From Pedosphaera parvula Ellin514 (lineage in GTDB: Bacteria > Verrucomicrobiota > Verrucomicrobiia > Limisphaerales > Pedosphaeraceae), in assembly GCF_000172555.1 (NCBI RefSeq), contig NZ_ABOX02000001.1, forward strand, positions 1 through 64,000: DNA of 64,000 bases, in the 5' to 3' direction. A model generated the notes under the pieces. That model was not told the DNA's origin, made no database searches, and saw only the letters and a program-made list of their open reading frames with translations. Each line of letters begins with the position of its first letter. The first letter of the stretch is position 1. Positions 60,401-64,000 of the stretch are shown here, piece after piece. Both the position numbers and the translations under genes were made by a program.

Positions 60401-61039
60401 GTGATTAGGAATATGTCCGTCAGGAACAATATTGCCAGAGTAGGGCACCGGGATGTGACCGAACAGAAACACGGCCTGAACCTTGGCCGGGTCTGCATTG
60501 TAGTCGGACTGAATTACCGACTTGATGCTCGGGACAGAAGCAGTCCGGGAAACATCGTGACGCAGTACCGTCCAGCCGTCGCCGGTGAGGTCTTGTTGCA
60601 GGCGAACCAACTCATTGCTCAGGGAGCCGGAAAATGAGTTGTCCACCAGCAGGACAACCTTGCCACGAGACTCGGTCATCGGGGCATTGATGCCTGCATA
60701 AATATATCCATAGCCATTGTATGCGGAAGTGTTCTTTACAATTTGATACTCGTAAGCAGAACCGACCGTAACACTGCTATCCACATAACTGGTTGCTGAC
60801 CCGGGCAGCGTCGACAGGACGCTCCAGGAATTCGCATCAAGTGTTTTGCGGTATACTGTATAGCTATTGGGGGTGATGGTTGTGTCCTGAGGCCAGCTCA
60901 GGGTGATCTTTGCAGGTGAGCTCTGCACATTGGCGCTCACTTGCACAGCGTATTCCCAGGTGGCTTCCACAGCACGACTGCTCACGGCAGTCACTGCAAA
61001 CAGAAGCGCACCCAACAGGGCACTTTTTACTTTTCGCAT
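54449..61039 (-). CDS. Giant secreted multidomain GH9 protein with C25-like domain and three repeats
   Basis: A 2196-residue exported protein. Order: signal peptide (1-23), Ig/FnIII-like domain (about 25-125), a gingipain/C25-like domain (about 128-500; FLFGHIPVPYSGN, YLCAYGCGAGSWTS), FnIII (about 502-585), three near-identical modules of about 160 residues (629-790, 833-990, 1034-1194) separated by Thr/Pro/Gly/Asn linkers (TNTPPPVTGG), the CelD-type Ig-like domain (about 1250-1500), the GH9 barrel, and a Calx-beta-like tail (about 2088-2196). GH9 residues are D1576/D1579 (HHDAGDYSK) and E1971 (STEMVGLN). The C25-like site has C370 where gingipains have His. The modules, each with a WDD..PTGA start and WDY end, may bind carbohydrate. 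It is the last gene of the minus-strand export group. Confidence 0.88.
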   Translation of the reverse strand: MRKVKSALLGALLFAVTAVSSRAVEATWEYAVQVSANVQSSPAKITLSWPQDTTITPNSYTVYRKTLDANSWSVLSTLPGSATSYVDSSVTVGSAYEYQIVKNTSAYNGYGYIYAGINAPMTESRGKVVLLVDNSFSGSLSNELVRLQQDLTGDGWTVLRHDVSRTASVPSIKSVIQSDYNADPAKVQAVFLFGHIPVPYSGNIVPDGHIPNHQGAWPADVYYGDMTGTWTDNSVNITSADDARNHNVPGDGKFDQSTIPATVKLMVGRVDLANMPGRLTWGGPATFKSELELLRNYLNKDHKFRFNQMSVPRRAIVGDYFGIRDGEAFAASAYRSFAPFFGANNITSLPDKGTWLPTLKDNAYLCAYGCGAGSWTSVGGIGNSGQYNDGTTTDLVNADVKGVFTFVFGSWLGDWDAEDDIMRGVLATSSYGLASAWSGRPHWYMHHMALGQPIGYTARLTQNNANGGLYQTAINSAANNIHIALMGDPTLRLHPVTPVSNLNVSQSGSGVSLSWSASSDSVVGYHVFRSTSMTVPFTRLTDSPVTGTSYTDSSAASGSYIYMVRAVKLETSGSGTYYNPSQGAFVAVGNASTGGGSSDGSNSGSGTVTNTPPPVTGGGNTNSTPSGTVTNVAANVWVDDAAPTGAVLGSYGGDTWNWVSAGPAPFSGTKAVQSSVNSAMHQLYFDWAGKTLNVNSGENLFTYVYLDPANVPSEVMLEWNDGTWNHRAYWGANKIANGTDGTVSRQNMGALPTAGQWARLEVPASKVGLEGSTLRGMTYTLYGGRATWDYSGTSTLSVTNPPSSGGTNGNSGGGTITNTPPPVTNTNTYSVTNSVAWLDDSAPTGAVLGSAGGDSWNWVSTGPAPFSGTKAVQSSVNSAMHQLYFDWAGKTLAVNSGESLYTYVYLDPANVPSEVMLEWNDGTWNHRAYWGANKIANGTDGTVSRQNMGALPTAGQWARLEVPASKVGLEGSTLRGMTYTLYGGRATWDYAGKSSVSVTNTPPVDTGGSNSGSGTVTNTPPPVTGGNTNSTPSGTNVAANVWVDDAAPTGAVLGSYGGDTWNWVSAGPAPFSGTKAVQSSVNSAMHQLYFDWAGKTLNVNSGENLFTYVYLDPANVPSEVMLEWNDGTWNHRAYWGANKIANGTDGTVSRQNMGALPTAGQWARLEVPASKVGLEGSTLRGMTYTLYGGRATWDYSGTSTLSVTNPPSSGGTNGNSGGGTITNTPPPVTGGSTNPPVVITNTPGTVSTVDYTTLALPKAGDNTLHILSPTALELVYINSQPNNSTQPSTWNFANNVPSASKFTVTVDGKQVAVQSVGFKRRPLYAALNSYDLRLENSLYLKLASPVSDNQNVVVKNPDGSVFSSSMQFALQANPLRYSPAIHVNQEGYVPSFPKKAMVGYYAGDMGEMDIPASSGFILVDVNSGAQVFSGSLVVRKDAGWTYTPAPYQKVYQADFSSFKTPGEYQLVVPGMGASLPFMITEGVAMSFARAYALGMYHQRCGTDNAMPYTRFTHGICHASPVSVPSPQSAYSFTWNTIAGYSGGNSTQTAPQLKDEASQLFPFVNKNPIDLKGGHHDAGDYSKYTINVGSLTHYLMFAADSLNGVSDLDNLGIPESGDGISDVLQEAKWEADYLCKLQDSDGGFYFIVYPQNREYESNVTPDNGDNQVVWPKNTSATASAVAALAQCASSPKMKAAYPADAAKYLAKAKLGWQFLMNAVNKYGKNGAYQKITFYGDEFNDADELAWAAVEMYLATGDQSIHQKLLSWFDPSDPATWRWGWVKMFQCYGNAIRSYAFAVKSGRVQASALDATFLAKCQAQVAGAADDAMKWTQMSAYGTSFPDATKAVKAAGWYFSEDQAFDIMVAYQLNQKPEYLDAMVSNLNYEGGSNPVNMTYVTGLGWRRQRIVVSQYAANARHIMPPTGEPIGNVQDGFPYLSSYQSTLRDLCYPSDSTGNFTPFYDRWGDTWNVSTEMVGLNEARGLATTAGLAAMTGTKTQAYTAKAGTIVTPANMPVGKPVTVSFQPPAGYDLNGARIVWEANGQEPAYGSTFTFTPTSNGAQWIEVEAQWPDGRRVFATSDAAAYNNLSTVSVTATDATASRTAQDPGVWTFTRTGDTSQAMTVNFQFSGTAAKWTDYRRPQGDMPESLTIPAGAASATLTINAVSGTTWTGTETATLTISADPSYNLGTSRSASITLN
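57455..57937 (-). repeat. Near-identical module repeat, copy C (C-terminal)
   Basis: About 483 bases encoding residues 1034-1194 of the giant GH9 protein. Almost identical to the copy at 58670-59152, including flanking linker sequence for about 600 bases in total. Confidence 0.9.
58070..58540 (-). repeat. Near-identical module repeat, copy B (middle)
   Basis: About 471 bases encoding residues 833-990. The core is almost identical to the other copies, but the ends differ more (several silent and replacement changes at the module start and in the SGESLYTYVY segment). Confidence 0.9.
58670..59152 (-). repeat. Near-identical module repeat, copy A (N-terminal)
   Basis: About 483 bases encoding residues 629-790; spacing to copy C is 1215 bases. 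Confidence 0.9.
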
Positions 61040-61303
61040 GCGGCTAGAGTGCCCGAGGGGAAAAAATACGAAATCGGAGGCGAGCGGATTATCCTGTCAG
61101 AGTCGGGTGTAGGACGGCGTAGGGTTTGTTCCTACAATAAACTGCGAGCCCCTGTACGCGTGTAGAAAGACCGGGATGCAGGATTGAAGCGTGAGCGGCG
61201 AAATAAGCGCGCGGCCAAAGGGAAAAACGAGCCCATGCTGCGCAGGTTAATCCGTATGCGGCAGGAGTTGTCTTGAGGACTTTCTCCTACATCGGCAAAT
61301 CCA

Positions 61304-62440
61304 CTATTGAGTAAACACCGCAGGACTGCTTGAAGACGGTGTGACGGTAATTCTACTTCCCACTGGAATGAAGACACCGGCTGGCAGAGCGGCGCCATTA
61401 TTATTCACGGCGCGGATTCCTTCATTAATCGCAACCGAACTCACAAAGGTATCCAAGGCGGCATTCGCAAACCTTCTGATCAGGCGATACGGTGCAAAAG
61501 GAACGTAAACAATGTCGTGCGGTTCCAGAGTCACATCCGGCGTTTTGCCGGCCATTACATCATAATAATTCACCAACGCGACTTTTGGCTGGCTCAGTGA
61601 ACCTCTAATCACCGCCACCTTGTAGAGGTACGCGTCCTTGATTGTGCCGTATGAATTAGCAATGGCCGCGGACATGGTCATACCCTCGGCGTACGGAACC
61701 GCGCGGGCCTGCCCGACCGCGCCGATGACATAGACCGTTCGGGCATTGGCTGCTGGAAAATAGATGAAGTCATCAGGCTGAAGGTAAATATTTTGTGTGA
61801 GGTCTCCCTTGGTGACGAGTCGTTCAAAATCCACCGGGAGCATATGACCCTGCCGGATGAGAAAGCTGCGCTTTAGATCCGCCGTCTCATCGATTGTATT
61901 TGCGACTGAAAGGTCCTTTTGCGCAGCATAACTCACCGTCCCACCAGCCAGGGAAATGCCCTCAAGCAGAGTAGGGGAGTTGGTCATGAAATAAACACCA
62001 GGGGTTTGCACGCGTCCCAACATCCAGAAACGCCGGCTTTCCACTCCGCGCAGAGTCAGGGCAACACGGGGCTGATTGCGGTAATATTGGGCCAACTGTT
62101 TTTCGAGCAAATCCTTTGTCTCCGGCAGAGTTTTGCCCCAGACATCGAGACCAGGCAGGAGACTGAAATAAATCTTCCCATCCGGACCCACCACCGACAG
62201 GGTGCGAGAGGTTGTGTCGTCCATTATTTCGATTTCAACCCGATCGCCCGGCCCCAGGCGGAAAGGTTCGGTCGGTGGTTTCAGCAGGTTGGAGTCGATG
62301 GCATTGGTGATGGTTTCGAGTTGGAGCGTCTGTGCACTCTTAAGCTCATAAGGGTTAAAGCGTGGCCCGGGATGCTGACATCCGGTGGCAAACAAGGCCA
62401 GAGTCAAACCAATCCAGAGATACGATAGGTGGGATTTCAT
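61304..62440 (-). CDS. Wza-like polysaccharide export lipoprotein
   Basis: The 378-residue protein has a lipobox (ALFATGC, C21) and the Poly_export domain: LGPGDRVEIEIMDDTTSRTL followed by GPDGKIYFSLLPGLDVWGKT, then two SLBB domains (VQTPGVYFMTNSPTLLEGIS and AVGQARAVPYAEGMTMSAAI). Such proteins form the outer-membrane export pore for exopolysaccharides. It starts 5 bases after the upstream exporter stop, so the two are one operon. The following 264 bases to the giant GH9 gene hold only an imperfect inverted repeat (GTAGGG...CCTAC) near 61114. Confidence 0.92.
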   Translation of the reverse strand: MKSHLSYLWIGLTLALFATGCQHPGPRFNPYELKSAQTLQLETITNAIDSNLLKPPTEPFRLGPGDRVEIEIMDDTTSRTLSVVGPDGKIYFSLLPGLDVWGKTLPETKDLLEKQLAQYYRNQPRVALTLRGVESRRFWMLGRVQTPGVYFMTNSPTLLEGISLAGGTVSYAAQKDLSVANTIDETADLKRSFLIRQGHMLPVDFERLVTKGDLTQNIYLQPDDFIYFPAANARTVYVIGAVGQARAVPYAEGMTMSAAIANSYGTIKDAYLYKVAVIRGSLSQPKVALVNYYDVMAGKTPDVTLEPHDIVYVPFAPYRLIRRFANAALDTFVSSVAINEGIRAVNNNGAALPAGVFIPVGSRITVTPSSSSPAVFTQ

Positions 62441-62444
62441 AATC

Positions 62445-64000
62445 TCAAAAATCTGGAATGAAGGGAGTGCCGATAAGAGGTCCGATGTTCCTGCCAGCCC
62501 ATTGTGCCGTCATGGACTGAAGAAAAGCGGTTATGCCCAATTCAAGTAAATCTTCCACTCGTGAGAAGGGGCGGTCCGTCACGTAGATAATGTCCTTGGA
62601 CTGCAACTGAAAATCCTGTCCTCTGGCATCCAGGATGGCGCGCGTATCAACCACAAAAGCCTGCGGATGATTCAATGAACCCCGGATTACCATCACACGC
62701 GACTTGTACGCTTTCTCGGCGAAACCACCTCGTGCCGACAAGGCGCCGATCACCGTCATGTCTGAAGTGTAGGGGACCACTCCAGGGAGACGGACCTCGC
62801 CTAGAACATAAACTTCCTGCAGAATGGCCGAGGGGAAGAAGATGTAATCATCGGGCTCAATTGGAATATTCTGAGAGAGGTCGCCCTGGCCGAAAAGCTT
62901 TTCAAAGTTAAGCGGAAACCTTTTACCTCCTCGCATCAGAAAACTGCGTTCAAAATCAGCCAGATCGAGAGTGTTCCGGTCGGATAAACCGGTTTCCAAC
63001 CCATGTGCCCGGGCCACCGCTTCGAGCACTGTCAGCGGGCGGTCCAAAGTATAGACTCCACGCTGAACAACCTTGCCCAGCATGTAATACCGTTTACTCA
63101 TGAAGGAAACTGGTGTGATAATCGTGCGTGGCGCGCGACGATATTTCGAAAGCTCATTGTCAATATTGGTCCGGAGTTCATCTATGGTCAGTCCGGCAGC
63201 CAGAATGTTTTGCGCTTCGAGGTAGCCGATGCGCCCATCAGGCCCAATGAAAACTTCTGATCGAGCCGTTTCAGGCTGGCCATAAATCAGAAAACTAAGA
63301 ACATCGCCAGGGCCTAACGTTAAGTGCTTTTGCCAACCACCGCGGTTGGCTGGGTTTATCAGTGAAAAAGAGACGTTTGTGTTCGCAACCTCAACATCGG
63401 TTTCATTCGTGTTATGAACCTGAACCACCGAAGTTGGTGCGACGAACAAAGTGTTCGTTCCCTCGGCTTGAGCGTGAGCCGACAACACGCTTAATCCCAG
63501 GAATAAAGCCAGACATCCGAGCCAGCGTGGAAATCTGCTTTTCAGCGGTGTGCCCGGTTCGCGGTTCAACACTGCACCGACAAGGTTGCAACGAGCGTGG
63601 CGAAGGGTTTCCAGTTGGGAGCGGGTTTCCGCGGCATCCGCTTTTCCACTCTCAGCCAGCCAAAGCAAATTGGGGAGATTTTCGCCCAACAATACTGCCT
63701 CGGACATCGAAGCGGGAGGTAACTCGACCAATATCACAAGATTATCGATTTGCTGCCAGTGCGACAAAGCCTCCTGCCATTGCTTGCGGCGCTCCAGATT
63801 CCAAACCCAACCGGGCAGGGGGATATGAACCAGCGGTTGCGGATCCGGTCCCGTCAATTGCTGTGTTACTTCTCCCGGAGAAGTCAAGGCACTGGCGTTC
63901 AGAGCGGTTGAGGTGTCACTGCCATGCGCATGTCCATTTGACTGAAGCTTGCCGGCATTGTTTTCCGAGCCGTTCACAGGCTTCTGATCAGGATTGGCTG
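62445..64000 (-). CDS. Polysaccharide export protein fused to a BY-kinase-like segment (open at window edge)
   Basis: The frame is open to the window edge; from the GTG at 63977 it would be 510 residues. Residues about 60-155 resemble the end of CpsD/Wzc-type BY-kinases (NLVILVELPPASMSEAVLLG, HARCNLVGAVLNREP). A hydrophobic segment (WLGCLALFLGLSVLSAHAQ, about 160-180) then reads like a signal peptide. The export domain follows: TLGPGDVLSFLIYGQPETA, GPDGRIGYLEAQNILAAGL, then two SLBB domains (LGKVVQRGVYTLDRP, LGEVRLPGVVPYTSDM). It therefore joins a kinase-like part to a Wza-like part. The kinase P-loop is not in the window; the gene may extend beyond 64000. Confidence 0.85.
   Translation of the reverse strand, partial: ANPDQKPVNGSENNAGKLQSNGHAHGSDTSTALNASALTSPGEVTQQLTGPDPQPLVHIPLPGWVWNLERRKQWQEALSHWQQIDNLVILVELPPASMSEAVLLGENLPNLLWLAESGKADAAETRSQLETLRHARCNLVGAVLNREPGTPLKSRFPRWLGCLALFLGLSVLSAHAQAEGTNTLFVAPTSVVQVHNTNETDVEVANTNVSFSLINPANRGGWQKHLTLGPGDVLSFLIYGQPETARSEVFIGPDGRIGYLEAQNILAAGLTIDELRTNIDNELSKYRRAPRTIITPVSFMSKRYYMLGKVVQRGVYTLDRPLTVLEAVARAHGLETGLSDRNTLDLADFERSFLMRGGKRFPLNFEKLFGQGDLSQNIPIEPDDYIFFPSAILQEVYVLGEVRLPGVVPYTSDMTVIGALSARGGFAEKAYKSRVMVIRGSLNHPQAFVVDTRAILDARGQDFQLQSKDIIYVTDRPFSRVEDLLELGITAFLQSMTAQWAGRNIGPLIGTPFIPDF

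Overview
The window looks like chromosomal DNA of a soil-type Verrucomicrobiota, most likely near Pedosphaera (subdivision 3). This is inferred from gene content, not from a marker gene: two GH9 proteins (one giant, with tandem repeat modules), Calx-beta and delta-60 repeat proteins, PRC-barrel/BON exported proteins, sigma-B-type regulators and several lipoproteins with a typical lipobox. There is no rRNA, tRNA, CRISPR array, insertion sequence or phage module that I could support.

Layout. 1-32.6 kb is mostly housekeeping and small accessory genes: the start of metH (cut by the window edge), a HerA-like ATPase, an exported dienelactone hydrolase plus intradiol dioxygenase pair, an orphan receiver protein, a DUF2971 protein, pyruvate phosphate dikinase with a clear terminator, UbiB-type kinase, coaD overlapping an HD hydrolase, a UvrD/PcrA helicase, SDR and methyltransferase genes, a stress/envelope group (membrane protein, DUF892 ferritin-like, PRC-PRC-BON), an AstE-like zinc hydrolase, Uup, a 1361-residue secreted metalloprotease-like protein, prfC, lipoproteins, a disordered Pro/Gln/Arg-rich protein, a PEBP protein and an RlpA-like protein.

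32.9-41 kb is an exopolysaccharide locus in two convergent blocks: GT2, O-antigen-ligase/polymerase-type membrane protein, GT4 and a polysaccharide-deacetylase-like protein on +; GT4, sugar-phosphate transferase and a nucleotidyltransferase-like/left-handed beta-helix protein on -. Two Wza-type export proteins at 61.3-64 kb (-) probably serve the same pathway. Between them lie a GH9 protein (42.8-45.5 kb), a 2196-residue GH9 protein (54.4-61 kb) and a stress island.

The stress island (46-54.3 kb) starts with the most interesting cassette: an RsbT-like switch kinase, an RsbX-like phosphatase, a histidine kinase whose N-terminus resembles the RsbT-binding domain of RsbU, and a NarL-type response regulator. 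No sigma factor, anti-sigma factor, RsbR or RsbS is present. This suggests an RsbT signal rewired into a two-component system. It is followed by a glycine-zipper stress protein, a BON lipoprotein, a thioredoxin-reductase-like gene, an SRPBCC protein, an ElaB/YqjE/YqjK-like membrane trio and an outer-membrane barrel.

Three genes carry apparent lesions: a serine hydrolase with an in-frame TGA, the frameshifted oxidoreductase and possibly a small membrane protein near 29.4 kb. Whether these are real or sequencing errors cannot be decided here. All functions are read from sequence motifs by eye; no database search was run.
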